Positions 1 to 11,212 of a stretch of DNA of 24,675 bases are shown here, piece after piece. The position numbers were made by a program, and so were the translations under genes. Positions within the stretch are counted from its first letter, which is position 1. Each line of letters opens with the position of its first letter. The stretch comes from Intoshia linei (lineage: Eukaryota > Orthonectida > Rhopaluridae), in the NCBI GenBank assembly GCA_001642005.1, contig LWCA01000527.1:1-24675 (forward strand). Reading direction: 5' to 3'. The notes under the pieces were generated by a model. The model was not told the DNA's origin. It worked only from the letters and a program-made list of their open reading frames with translations, and did not search any database.

Positions 1-1855
1 ACAAGAATGAAACAAATTAAATTCATATCAAATACAAGTTATCTTTCAAGCATAATTTATAGAAGTGGTTTTCAAATTTTCTGTATTCGCGACCTCTTAT
101 AAACATTTCTTTATATTTCGGTATTTATTTTAACTTTATTTTAAAATGTTATGTTACCAAGGAACCATTCCAGAACACCTTGTGAGAAAAGTCACGCTAC
201 GCCACTGAATTCTACCAAAAAAATAAATTCAAAATGCTACTCACTATTAACTATCATTTAAGGAAGTCATTCTTAAACTTGAATTTCACATTACCTTTTA
301 ATTTAAAATGAATAATTCTCACTCACTTTTATTTTTCAGCATTTTTGAATAGAATTTTAATAACAATTTTGTGATCCCATTTATTCAATTTATTAGAGAT
401 AATGAGTGTATAATTTTAAAAATAAAGCCAAAATAGTAATTACGAAAAATTGTCAAAATAGCAAAAATTCCATAAAAAATACAAGTGTAAATAAACCTGT
501 ATATTTAGTATCCTCTTTCGATGAGTAAAAAATATTAATTTTGTATAAATAATTAACGGAAGCAGCTGTTTAAAAATATATTTCAGGTGAATTTTACTGA
601 TATTGCAAAGAATTGTAATAAATATAGAAATGATAATAAAAAAGTTGTATTACTTTTAGTAATCGTTGTAGTTTTAATTTAAATTTTATACAAAATTTTT
701 TGAAAGTGATAATTTGAGATTGAAAAATTGCGTAGCAATGAACAAAATTCCTAAGGAATGAATTATATAAATTTTCACCCATATTTCTTTATTGGAAATA
801 AGTAGACGTTCAATGCACATTTTTTTTGAAATTGTACGATGAATATTTTTATTTTTACTTTTAATCCAAAATTTGAAAAATATTGGTTGATAATATATTA
901 AAAATAATTTTTAACCGGGAATGAGTAGATTTCTAGGATTGAAATTTTATATTTATATCAACTGAGATAAGCTCTATCAGAATAATTTTTTTTTTAATTT
1001 TCGAACAGTTAATTATTTCACATTTTTAGTTTTAATAAAATATGAATACTAAAGTGCTTTTTTGACCGTGAAGGCGTAACTTATTCATATTTAAATTTTT
1101 TGTGTGTGTTAACAGGATACAACTGTACTACCCATAATTTTTTTTAAATTCTAGGGCTGTTTTCATTTAAAATAATCTAAAATAATTTTTTCCTCAAAAT
1201 TGCCTCCCCTACAAAAATAATTTCTCCCTGGGAGCCACTTGGCTCACCTTTGAGAACTACTGGTGTAGACGTTCAATTCACACTTTTTTTGAAATTATAG
1301 GATGAATATTTACATTTTAATTTTTAACTAATTAATTTTAATTGTAAATGTACGTTTATAATCCAAACATTTGAAAAATATTGGTTGATAATATATTAAA
1401 AGTTATTTTCACAAGGAATGTTTAGATTTCTGGAATTAAAATTTTCTATTTATATCAACTGGAATAAGCTGTATCGAATAAACGTTTTTTTTTTAATTGT
1501 AGGACCGTTAATTATTTCAAATTTTTGGTTTTAACAAACTAGTTTTAAAATAAAAAAAAATGAATACTAAAGTGCTTTTTTGATTGTGAAGGCGTCACTT
1601 TGCCAGATTGAAATATTTTGTGTGAGTTAACTGGATATAACTATATCAACTAATTTTTTAAAAAAGAGTAATCTGGGATTTTGATAATGAAAATGCACAT
1701 TTTTGGGTTTGCGATTTATGATGATTATGTTTTTAAAAACTACCCCAGAATTTATGTTTTATAAAATTGTAAGATAATTGTCAATGTTCCCTTGTTTGAT
1801 GACGTGAAACACGCAATGATGAAATGGATATTCTAGATATTATTATACATTTTAG
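1..1855. repeat. Repeat-rich region with degenerate transposon ends, no gene seen
   Basis: I see no supported exon in this stretch. It contains a part at about 580-731 that is recognisably similar to the last 160 bases of the window (24515-24675), two direct copies of the R2 repeat (about 803-1150 and 1264-1740), and hAT-like termini. One terminus lies near 63 (AGTGGTTTTCAAA, + strand). Another ends at 1262 on the minus strand (CAGTAGTTCTCAAAG) and directly abuts the second R2 copy. About 206-275 resembles part of repeat R1 weakly. The unknown gene at 1888 may have an upstream exon here, but none could be identified. Confidence 0.6.
803..1740 (+). repeat. R2 dispersed repeat, two direct copies
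   Basis: Two copies lie in direct orientation, about 461 bp apart, starting at 803 and 1264 with the shared string GTAGACGTTCAAT. Further shared landmarks in order are GAAAAATATTGGTTGATAAT, TATATCAACTG..ATAAGCT, GTTAATTATTTCA, GAATACTAAAGTGCTTTTTT and GTGAAGGCGT. Between them lies a hAT-like terminus (to 1262), which suggests an insertion into the R2 array. Inverted copies lie at about 3300-3720 and 15520-16375. The family cannot be named; a non-autonomous element with internal ~130-bp modules is the simplest reading. Confidence 0.75.
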
Positions 1856-1887
1856 ACACATCATGCGACAAAGCTGGAAACAAATCG

Positions 1888-3018
1888 ATGAATTCGTCCT
1901 TACCAATAAGACGCAGTAGTAGAGTAGATTTGAAAGAACTAAACGATAAGCGCAAATCATATATCAAGGATAAAGATATACCAAAAGAAAATGACCGTGA
2001 ATATAGACGTGAAAGACTAACGCAAAATCTCGACTCAAAACGATACTCGATTGCATCATCAGCCGAAACATTTGTAGTTGGACAGAAAAAAAAAAACCAA
2101 GAAGAACACGAAAAAAAGAAGCAAAAGATATCAAACGAAATTTCCAGCAATTCTCATGAAATTAAACGACGTGAAAAAGTGGAAAATACACCTTCTCACG
2201 ACACATTCAATGCTGATGACTCGGAAAATAATAAAAGTGGTGATAAGATAATTTCTAGACGCCGTAATAAACTTGTAAAAAGAAATATTCGACGTAGCAC
2301 CCGAGAAATATCAAACAAAACTACCGAAATACCCGAACCTAAAGGTAAAACATTGATTAGACAGGGTACAATAAACAAAGGATCCATTAAATCAAAAACC
2401 AACAGATTGACTAAAAACAAATCTTTTGTTTTAACAAAACATGAAGATTCCATTTCCAATGATTCCCCATCAAGAATATCTCATGCAGATTCAAATCAAA
2501 CTGAAACTTTATCAATGAACTCTTTCCATTCCACTGAAACATTATTGATCGATCGGCCTAAACATGGACTACCTATTATTACTCCAAATGAAAAATCGTT
2601 GAATCTCAACAAATTTCGTGCTAGACGAAATCGTTTGAAACAAGGCATTCAGGTTAATTCCAAACGAGATTCTATAAAGAGAAAAAACAGCAATGAAACA
2701 TATGTGTATGACAGAAATGAAAGATTGAAGGACCAGAAAGCAAAATCTGCCAGATTTCGTCCATCAAACAATTCTCCAGTTTTATCCAAATTACCTCCAA
2801 GTATTAGTGGTAGCAATACTTCACTAGCGTCTATTCCGATGAAGATTACAAATGTAAATCCATCGTCGTCTGTTGGAGCCAATTTACAAAAAATTGGTAA
2901 TTTAAACTCTAAATTGAATTATGTACCCAAAAGGTGCAGAAATATTAAAATTAAAAAACGGGAAACTCAAGATGCTGAAGAAATGAAAAATGTTCTACAA
3001 GAAAAGAAAATTGAGTAA
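1888..3018 (+). CDS. Unrecognised basic Ser/Lys/Asn-rich protein
   Basis: The open frame of 376 codons runs from ATG at 1888 to TAA at 3016. It is far longer than expected by chance at this AT content and has a mixed amino-acid content, so it is probably a real large exon. No domain is recognised. The protein is strongly basic and rich in Ser, Asn and Lys, with short Arg-Arg-Ser clusters near residues 8-12 (RRSSR) and again near 135 (RRSTR), a Lys-rich stretch at about 65-80, and a basic C-terminus (KKRE). These look like nuclear-localisation or basophilic-kinase sites in a disordered protein, but that is inference. The frame stays open upstream to 1837, and TTTTAG at 1850-1855 could be a splice acceptor, so the true N-terminus may lie in an upstream exon. 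Runs of A near 2085 and 2110 could cause assembly indels. R2 repeats flank it in inverted orientation. Confidence 0.6.
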   Translation: MNSSLPIRRSSRVDLKELNDKRKSYIKDKDIPKENDREYRRERLTQNLDSKRYSIASSAETFVVGQKKKNQEEHEKKKQKISNEISSNSHEIKRREKVENTPSHDTFNADDSENNKSGDKIISRRRNKLVKRNIRRSTREISNKTTEIPEPKGKTLIRQGTINKGSIKSKTNRLTKNKSFVLTKHEDSISNDSPSRISHADSNQTETLSMNSFHSTETLLIDRPKHGLPIITPNEKSLNLNKFRARRNRLKQGIQVNSKRDSIKRKNSNETYVYDRNERLKDQKAKSARFRPSNNSPVLSKLPPSISGSNTSLASIPMKITNVNPSSSVGANLQKIGNLNSKLNYVPKRCRNIKIKKRETQDAEEMKNVLQEKKIE

Positions 3019-3299
3019 TTAATTGTATTATGTTTAATACTAGCTTGACTGTTATGTACTGGGTACAAACAGCAGCCAGCTCTACCGAGGCAGACTGTTT
3101 AATTTTAAGACTTTAATTTAATTAGATTAGACAATCCTTCTTATATAATATGCTTTGTTTGTCTGTGTGTATTACCGTTTATTTCAATAACTACTAGTCT
3201 TAGAATTTTATAAAGTCCACATTTCAATTATAGTTTTTTCCGGAGGTGTTAGAAAAATAAATTTCAACATCACAAACTCATATCTTACTGATCAAAAAG

Positions 3300-3720
3300 C
3301 TCAATTGTTTTTTTTTTGAAAATAAAACGAGTTGGAGAATTTAAAAAAATATATACAATTACTGATACGGATTTTAAAATCATAAATATTATCATAAAGT
3401 TAAATTTAAAAAAATATATCTTTAGGGCCAAAACCACAAACTACCTTTTTTTTAATGAAAACAGCCCTAGAATTTAAAAAATTTACAGGTGGTACAGTTG
3501 TATCCTGTTAACACACACAGAAAATTTCAATCCGAATAAGTGACGCCTTCACGGTCAAAAAAGCATTTTAGTATTCATATATTTTTTTCCGAAATATTTT
3601 ATTAAAACAAAAAATGTGAAATAATTAACGGTCCGAAAATTAAAAAAATTGATTATTCTGATAGAACTTATTCCAGTTGATATAATGCAAAATTTAAAAA
3701 GTCTAATAAATAAAAAAAAA
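3300..3720 (-). repeat. R2 dispersed repeat, inverted copy
   Basis: The reverse complement matches the copies at 803 and 1264 through ATAACAGG..TACAACTGTA, GTGAAGGCGTCACTTATTCG, GAATACTAAAATGCTTTTTT and AACTGGAATAAG. Two internal modules start near 3421 (GGCCAAAACCAC) and 3550 (ACGGTCAAAAAAGC), 128 bp apart, fitting the ~130-bp period seen at 15520-16375. Confidence 0.7.
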
Positions 3721-3764
3721 TGTGATAACAATTGTTTTTAAAATTCTTTACACAAATGTTAAAA

Positions 3765-3990
3765 AAACAAAATTAAGATGGAATAATTCAATTTAAAGTA
3801 AAAAGTAATGTGATATGACGGTTCCACCTGACACAAGTTTGGGAATCACTGCTTTAAAGAATTGATAATAGTGAATAGTAGAATTTTTAAGTTAGATTTT
3901 CAACGTGAATTTATTTGGTAGAATAAAAATGTGCCCTCGGTAGAGCTAGGTTTTGTTTGTACGTAGTGCATAACAGTCAACCTAGTGAGT
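3765..3990 (-). repeat. R1 dispersed repeat, full copy
   Basis: The reverse complement is closely similar over about 220 bp to 24094-24320. Shared landmarks are TAGGTTGACTGTTATG, ACTACGTACAAACA, CTAGCTCT.CCGAGGGCACA, TTCACGTTGAAAAT, CTATTCACTATTATCAAT and CTTTAAAG followed by the hAT-like CAGTGATTCCCAAA. Both copies carry the hAT-like terminus at the same place, so R1 is an established composite repeat rather than two independent insertions. Confidence 0.8.
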
Positions 3991-5247
3991 GTATAATTTT
4001 ATAGATAAAGAATAATATCATTTTTTTTCATTTTAATTAGATATAACTATTAGCTGCCACTTTTTTTAAATTTTTCAAAATAATGGGTAATTTAGGGTTT
4101 TGGCCGTGAAGATGCCAATTTTTTATTTTGAAATTTATCTTATTTTTTATAACTGAAGCAACTGAGTTACAATTTTTGTTTTGGAAATTTCTGGGACTGT
4201 CAGTTTTCTCAATAAATGGTTACACTCAGACACACATTTTTAACAAATTTTTGTTTACAAAAGTTAAAGTAAGTAACGATATCAATTATCTTGATAAAAA
4301 TAAATTATAGGTTCAAAAGTAAACGGCGACCTACAGGTGTAGTGGATTATGAACTTTAAAAGTTGTATTAAAAAGTTCTTTGTTATTCACGTATATTTTT
4401 ATATGTACATTAAATATTATTTATAATTTCTTTTGTAAACATATTAGTATTATTCGTAATCGATACGGTCTACCTGTCAAATTAAGTAATATTTCCGTTT
4501 TATGATACACTATATAGATCAGCGTTTTAACTATTTTTAAGACGAATTTTTCACAAAATGTTTTGCCACAACCCTGTAAAATGGCAACTACAATTGTTGT
4601 GTTATTACATTGATTTATAATATTAAAGGCATACCATTCTGTCAGCTCACCGTGTCGGTGACATTTCATTTTTTCTGAATATAAACTTAAAAAACTCTTG
4701 GAATTACTTTTTTTAAAATTCCAAGATTTAATTATTGATTGTGCGCAGATTGTTTTGAATAAACGATTTACAAAATATTTTGAAATAAAACAGTTATCTA
4801 CATTTCTGACCATGAAGATGCAAATTTCAGGAATTGAAATTTATGATAAAACATTCCATGAAACAAATCATATTGGAATTTATGTTTGTTAGAATTTTGG
4901 GATTATTAGTTTTTTAAATAATAGGTAACACGTGTTTAATTTTTTAAAGTAAGGATTTAACAAAATGATAATAATTTATTTAAATTGTTATATTATTTAA
5001 TGACAAAATTGTGAATACATTCATCGTTAATTTTAACGTTTCTGTATATTTCAAGTCCCTAAATGATATAACATAAATGGTAATATAAGAAAGAGCCTGC
5101 AACATGTAAGCCAAGGTCCGCTAGACAGATACGGACAAACAAAACATTTTTAATTTATTATTTTTTTAACGGTCAATACATGATTATATTATGTATATCG
5201 AAAACTATTATTATCTTTGTGATAATAAACGAATTAAACAAACAAAT

Positions 5248-7658
5248 TTACCGCGATTGCAGATGGACAAAAAATGGACCATGCAGGGAGGGTTCATATG
5301 AAATATTTAGTACAATCCACCATCGTAATTTCTAAATGCGTCATCTAATTGGATGAAACTCACCACTTGTTTCACGATTGTTTATGCTAGGTCCATTGTC
5401 CATTAATTTTTAATCTTTTTAGTTAGCTAGCTCTACAACTTAGTGAAAAAACGTGGGGTCGATTGAGACAAAAAAATTTTGACATGAAAGAAAATACATG
5501 ATTTCCTATTCTAAAGAAAATTTAAACGGATTACATCGATTCTCAAATGGGAATGATTGTCATGTTCGTCTACAAAAAGTAATACTAAGTAGCTTCGTGT
5601 TGACTCTTATGACTCATCGGTATTTTAAAATAATGTTAATCAAGTTTAGATTATTAATAAAGTTGTTAATAGATTTATATGTTAATGTTAATTTACCTCT
5701 CCTTCATAAGAAACTTGTGGAAATATTTCAATGTCCTTAGATCTAATAAATATTATATAATCTTTGCAATTTGTATAAATATACTATATTAATTTGAGTT
5801 TTAATATGGAATACATTGACAACAATTTACTTTTAAAATGTACCACAGAATATTATATATAATATAATAATAAATATTTTTGAATTAATATATTACGTGA
5901 CAATTTCAGCTTTAGCGTTATTTAGCCATTTTCTATGGAGAATATTCATCATATTACGCGCTGTATAGGGACAATCAGATTTTATATCGTTTCCATTTTT
6001 AATGGGAGCAAATTCATCCCTTCTATCTACCATCCAAATTCCAATTTTAGAAGCTCTAAAAAAGTATTACATCTATTTATCTATCATACATGTAAATATC
6101 ATGATTTAAAAGTACCAATTATTAATTAATTAGCCGTACAGATCTAGAAATAGGCCCTGTAAATTTTTTTATATATGGGACCTCTATGCATTGCTTAATC
6201 GATCGATTATATAAAAATAAAGAATAACTAATATTATACGATAATTTTGGTATACCTAAGAAATTTTCCAACATTACATATTAATAAATTAAAAAAGTAG
6301 GTCCTCATGATTGTAGAACCGGGCCATATGTCCCCTAGCCACGGTCCTGCGCCTCAGGGTACATAAGGTACACCTTGACGACCATTGAATTAAAGTTTAT
6401 CGATATTTCGAAGTTCTAACCGACAAAATATACTAATTTATCTAGTATTTTTATAAACCCGCGTAACTGGGTAATCAAATGACTGACTGACTCTCATGAT
6501 ATCACATATATTCAATATATTACTCAATAAATGGAAAAATATCAAAAATAAATTTTTCCAGTTGCAACCATTCTCCTAAAGAATTCTCCTTTTTTGCAAC
6601 ATTGAAAAAGTTTCCACGTTTTATAGCCACATGATAAGGTAGATTGCTAAATAAAAATAAAATATATATGTAAATAAAAGAGTAATTTTTTAATGACTAG
6701 TAAATGTAGTTATATCATAAGAGTATCATACTAATTTTTATGAATATTAACTCAATGTCATTTAGGGTACGCTACGTACCGATAAAAGATTATTTAAAGG
6801 TGACCTGAGATTTTGGTATACTGAATTTAATATAAAATTCCAATATATACTGAAATCTATATTGACCTTTAAAATATTGTTAATCTAATCATGTTCTATT
6901 ACTCAATCAAACTAAATGCAATCTCAGACAAGTCTTAGGATCATAATTGCAATTATTAAAACGCATACAAATCTGACAACAGAAACGAAATCCAAGTTCA
7001 TGCTATTAAAAAATGATTTTATTAATAAGTTACCGTAATAATTTATAAAAAAACTTATAAAAATGTATAATTTAACTCAGTACATTTACTGTTTTGAAGG
7101 CAGCACCTTTCTAAATAAAATTTAATCAAATACAGAAGTGCTAACACCAGGAGGTGAATACAAAAATTTTAGATGATTGGGGATGAATCACAAATGTTTA
7201 GCTTATTTTATTCAATTTAGTAAAATATTTTGAGAAAAAACCAAAATTTTACCAACCCTTAAGGAAAAAACCGCTTTTACCAATATTTTTCTAAAAAATC
7301 TCATTTTACCAAAAATTAATATTTTAAAAATAATTTATTGGTAAATAAAAAATAAATCAAATTGTTCAGAAGCACCAAATCGTCAATAAGGCTGCACTTT
7401 CTCCACCTCTGGCCTATATTATAAAGTATTATCTAAAATCTCGATGCCAAGACGTCAGTGGGGACAGTATTACTATGTAGTATTAAAGCATTTTATGGAA
7501 AAGTAATGATTGCATATATTTCCACAATTAAACACCAACTCATCACCAGACATTGAATTTAGTTCATTGATGCTTTCAGAGTATTCCAGAACTTTAACTT
7601 TTCTAGTCTCCAACACAAACATTCCAATTTTTTCGTTAACATCCATTTTCTTTGTAGC
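5248..7658 (-). CDS. UAP1: UAP1 exons 5-9 (substrate-binding and C-terminal part)
   Basis: Exon 5 (7658-7474) has VLEYSES and FNCGNICNHYF, matching VVEYSEIS and FNAGNIANHFF of the family. Exon 6 (6646-6524) has NLPYHVAIKRG and EKFIFDIF. Exon 7 (6055-5897) has RRDEFAPIKN with the conserved Lys, then YTARNMM. Exon 8 (5742-5697) encodes SKDIEIFPQVSYEGE, matching CEISPLISYAGEG. The last exon is the weakest. After the phase-0 donor GAG|GTAAAT, the acceptor at 5332 opens 27 codons ending in TAA at 5248, with LHGPFFVHL where the family has FHAPLIID. If exon 8 were instead read through, the protein would stop after two more residues. Confidence 0.85.
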
Positions 7659-10600
7659 CTATATATTTTTAGCAATAACATAAAGTGTAAAAAGTATAAG
7701 TGTATTAATGTTATAATTTATAACATTAGTACTTAACAATTAATATGCACATGATTCTAGTTCGCAACGCTACACCACTGTAGTGCAGGTATTGTCAGAC
7801 AGGTGTATCATCTTTGGTCAACGTAAATTCAAAAAAAGTCAGTAAGTGTATATGAAATTTCTTATAGGCGAACCCGACATTATGTTTGGAAATTAAAATT
7901 TAATTTTGTAAAAAAATTAATTATTTTGACATTTTAATTAATTATAAACATCAAGAACAGCAGATAATACAATAATATTTTCGAAAATAATTAAAAGCCA
8001 ATTGGAACTATGGAAACGTACCTTGTAACTTTTTTTCATATTGGTGTCGTAAAAATTTGTTAAAATAATGCTGCTGTAGTGCATGCAGATAATTTTATCA
8101 AATTCATGTATCTCTGTGTCATTTACAAGTTTAGATGATATTGTAATCTGTAATTGTATTCTACTAGGCAGCCTAATACAGATGGTCAGTCCACCTCTTC
8201 AAACCAAACATTTAAGGATAATAATTGCAGAGGGCGAGTACATCCCATGCAGAAAGGAAATGGTCCGGTTCAAATGTCAATAGAAAGAATAAATATTCAA
8301 GAGAATGTTGCTAAGAACCGATTGAGATGATATTAGAACTTGCAAACGATCGGCAAATAAGAGATATAACGACAGACATTCAGTGTGTACTACACACTAT
8401 GTAATACATCATCAAGACGATCAACCTTCTCCAATATAAGTAGATCTGGCGGATGGAGAACTGAGATATCAATGGAATTATGTAATATATACAATTGACA
8501 CAGGATACATGATCAGTTCCCAGAATGTGCTATATTTGGAGAAGGTAAAGAAACAGTTGAGGCATTGGATAGAAGTCAGCAGATTATTTTATCACCATAT
8601 ATTGAATTATCAAGGATTTAAATGATGAAGAAACCACCGGGTTATGTTTATGAAGATCGTTTCCACAAAATATTGTCCATGAGAATGTCTGGAAATGTTG
8701 GAATGAAACAATATAACAGATATGACTTAACTGATATATCTGGATAGTGATACGTTACGACAGAAGTTCACAAGGAGGATGGATTAGCAAAACATTGACT
8801 ATTCTATTGCAGAACTAAAATGGTTAACCGTTATAAAGATAAGGTAGTGATAGCTAAGGATGAGTTAGAAGACAACAAATCGATAATTTTAAACTATGGG
8901 TGGTTGGGTATAACATTAAAACCCTTGTAGACCGGAAGAACCGATCCAACAGCGATTCTTCATGTGGATAATAATAGGTTTACTCCCACGAACCAATTAA
9001 GTTTGCAAAACATGAGAAATACGAAGTTTCACGTCGCGGGAATATCTACCTTTGTTAATAAATGAAATATTAATTAATCTTGATTCGAATTGGGAAACAC
9101 TACTTGTCGCAGTATTTGCTCACTTGTCATGGGACTACAGAGGTGAGTAATAACATCCCACACGCATTCAGTACTAGTCAAAGCCTTCAAATGAAGACGA
9201 TACAAGCTGCTGCATATCAAGAAGGAATGAAGAATAAATTAAATAAACATGAACATCAAACATCAAATGAACAATCAATGACTAATAGTCATAAATTCTC
9301 AGTTACGTATATAATATAATATACAATATAATTGTAACGAGGTTTAATGGAAATTTTCATAACACAAAATGATTATTTGACATCTGACAACTCTGAATGT
9401 CTAGGCTTTGAGATACATAATTATTTATTTTTTTTATGTACAGTATATAAGTAAATGTACAAATGTGTGTGGTGTTTCGGTTACTATAGTACCATTTATA
9501 TCATCAACATCAGTGATTCCCAAATCGTGCGTAGCAAGACAAAATTAGATGCGTCACGAGATTTTTAACCAAAATTGTATAATTCAAAAATGGTCAATTT
9601 TGTACAAGTCATTATAATAATATTTAATAATTTATATCCACATTATTTTGGGGACAATTCTAGCAAAACCAGTCAAATTTTTCTGGAAAATACATATGAA
9701 GTATTAAGAAATTTTTTTACATATTGGGTGTACCGTCAAATGTTTCATTAATTTTGTGTGCTCCGCAACAGTAAAAAGTTTATGAACCACTACATTGCTA
9801 TTTTGCAATCTGCATTATAAAAATATAAATACTCACTTTAGTGGCTGCATCAAATTGATTTTGAATGCAATATCCCATAAAGGCAGGATCACAAGGTAAT
9901 GATAATAAATTATCAATGCCTACAACATGAAAATGTTTGATGTTATTGTTCTTAATGCAGGTCATGAATAAATTATCATGGACTAAATCAAGTATACCAC
10001 CATTTCCATCTAAATTATAATTACCAATTCATAACATATTAGCGTTCTCTCAATGGAAATTTGTGGAATACTCCAAATATTTCCTATGAAAAACGATAAA
10101 TCATACAAGTTTTGATATTAATCATAAAATAAATATCGAAAAGAAATATTATTAAAGTTATTTTAACCAAAAAACAATTTTTATAAATAAATATTGTATT
10201 TCTATATATAAAAAATGAGCTTTGATCTGAGTGCATTTGATTGAGAGCATTGAGTTACAAATTAACTTACTAGGTATCATCTTCAAAGAATCTTGATCCA
10301 TAAGAACAAATTCCCCATTCCTGCTTATAGCAGGTAAAGAAGTTTGTTGGAAAAAATGAACATAATTTTTATCAAGTCCAAAATAATGATTATTTTCAAA
10401 GTGACAAATAGTTTCAAAATGTGTTTTATGACTCGTCATGATTAATCTAAAAATTCAAAATCAAAATGCCATCAAAAATATACAATGAAATGTGACCATA
10501 TTCGCATATTTGGTTATTTTTTGCTAGATTAACTAATTTTACAAGTTTCAAAGATAACAATTCAAATAAACTCATTTTTGATGGTAATCCAATGTCTACC

Positions 10601-11212
10601 ACTCCTTTGGGTTTATTAAAACCCAACCGAGAGCCCATACCTCCCGCCATAACCATTAATGCCATATGACCATTAGTTATACTTTCATATGCAATATTTT
10701 GATATTGTACTAGTTTTTTTTCATTTAATTTACTTCTATTACAAATCATTGATTTTGGGATTGGTTCAATTGAATCTTTTTCTAAAGTTACCTTAGTTTA
10801 TTAAATTTTATTTTCAGCAGTGAAACTGGTACTATTCTCGATTTTTAGCGAATAATAGAACCATGTTTCTAAAAAAACGGATAAGAATAAAAATTTATTC
10901 CAAATAAACTAAAAGTTATAGTACGTATTTTTCTGGCCACTTTAATTTAAATATACAATTGTATATTATACATTGTGATTTATATGCCTTGCTTTTTAAA
11001 TTTCTGAATAATGTACCTTGTTTAGATGAATCAACATTAGTATACCGATTCAATAGCGTACATACATCATCCATACCATAAATGAGATTATTGAAATGTA
11101 TACATTCATTCCTTAGTTTATCTAATTTAGTATCGTTTTTGTTGGAGTATAGATAAGATGACAGTTTTGGTTGTTTCTGTTGCAGACTTTCAGTTTGTTT
11201 ATTTAATTCCAT
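5248..11212 (-). CDS. UAP1: UDP-N-acetylglucosamine pyrophosphorylase, nine exons
   Basis: The enzyme makes UDP-GlcNAc from GlcNAc-1-phosphate and UTP in the cytosol, the last step of the hexosamine pathway that feeds glycosylation, GPI anchors and, where present, chitin. Exons on the minus strand, 5' to 3': 11212-11017, 10781-10484, 10446-10271, 10009-9837, 7658-7474, 6646-6524, 6055-5897, 5742-5697, and tentatively 5331-5248. Every junction is GT..AG and the phases agree, giving about 479 residues against roughly 505-522 in human UAP1. The UTP-binding signature is AGGMGSRLG (residues 111-119), with Ser where most homologues have Thr. Introns are 235, 37, 261, 2178, 827, 468, 154 and 365 nt; the long ones hold repeats. 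The ATG at 11210-11212 opens exon 1. The 3' end of ANAPC4 lies about 470 bp upstream on the same strand. Confidence 0.92.
7195..7345. repeat. TTTTACCAA-module repeat in UAP1 intron 5
   Basis: The motif TTTTACCAA recurs at about 30-bp spacing (near 7247, 7278 and 7308), separated by AAAAAACC-type strings. A closely similar arrangement occurs at 18585-18660, next to a hAT-like terminus. Both look like internal parts of the same non-autonomous element. The rest of this intron (7473-6647) shows nothing recognisable. Confidence 0.5.
8050..9330 (+). pseudogene. Decayed coding-like island inside UAP1 intron 4, origin unknown
   Basis: This stretch is visibly richer in G and C than its surroundings and lacks the long A/T runs seen elsewhere. 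On the plus strand it holds several short open pieces with mixed amino-acid composition in different frames, separated by stops. Examples are EMILELANDRQIRDITTDIQ (near 8325), FPECAIFGEGKETVEALDRS (near 8517), PPGYVYEDRFHKILSMRMSG (near 8633), DELEDNKSIILNYGWLGITL (near 8862) and DPTAILHVDNNRFTPTNQLS (near 8950). An open frame of 79 codons follows at 9080-9319. I do not recognise the protein. It reads as one or more genes broken by frameshifts and stops, so a captured host gene or decayed mobile element is likely. It has no part in UAP1, whose exons 4 and 5 join in phase across it. Confidence 0.45.
9511..9792 (+). mobile_element. hAT-like MITE in UAP1 intron 4
   Basis: The left end CAGTGATTCCCAAA and the reverse complement of the right end TAGTGGTTCATAAA are a close inverted pair of hAT type, enclosing 282 bp with no open frame. 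The 8-bp flanks (ATCAACAT and CATTGCTA) do not match, so the target duplication has decayed or the ends are misplaced. Confidence 0.5.
9837..11212 (-). CDS. UAP1: UAP1 exons 1-4 (N-terminus and nucleotide-binding core)
   Basis: Exon 1 (11212-11017) ends at the donor CAAG|GTACAT in phase 1 and joins AAAAAGATTC at 10781, giving Glu-Lys-Asp ahead of IEPIPK, which matches the MEPVPRE region of human UAP1. Exon 2 carries the pyrophosphorylase loop and PKGVVDIGLPS. It ends at ATT|GTATAT and, after a 37-nt intron (10483-10447), gives HISLLIMTSHKT, matching the family IIPWYIMTS. Exon 3 continues with HYFGLDKNYVHFFQQTSLPA and ends at CCTA|GTAAGT. Exon 4 supplies the NGNGG loop, then VVGIDNLLSLPCDPAFMGYC, matching the family's YCVDNILVKVADPRFIGFC. 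Exon 4 ends at AAA|GTGAGT. Confidence 0.93.

Larger units (their letters stand above)
3019..5247. repeat. Repeat-filled intergenic region between two convergent genes
   Basis: No exon is supported here. Contents in order: a truncated R1 copy at about 3037-3100 (+); an inverted R2 copy at about 3300-3720; a full R1 copy at about 3765-3990 (-); and modules resembling the R2 repeat unit at about 4060-4240 and 4800-4960, each carrying a GTGAAGATGC or ATGAAGATGC string. The segment 4421-4813 is open on the minus strand but matches nothing and is AT-rich. A possible polyadenylation signal for the neighbouring UAP1 gene (minus-strand AATAAA, 5154-5159) lies about 90 nt past its proposed stop. Confidence 0.6.

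Noticed and set aside
1833-3018. Several minus-strand open frames (1833-2150, 2196-2459, 2649-2882)
   Set aside because: They are antisense shadows of the 376-codon plus-strand frame and have no independent support.
4421-4892. A 130-codon minus frame and an overlapping 64-codon plus frame
   Set aside because: They overlap each other, match nothing, start or end in repeat modules and have A/T-driven composition.
5498-6129. Plus-strand frames 5498-5740 and 5935-6129
   Set aside because: They lie antisense to UAP1 exons 8 and 7, whose minus-strand reading aligns with the family.
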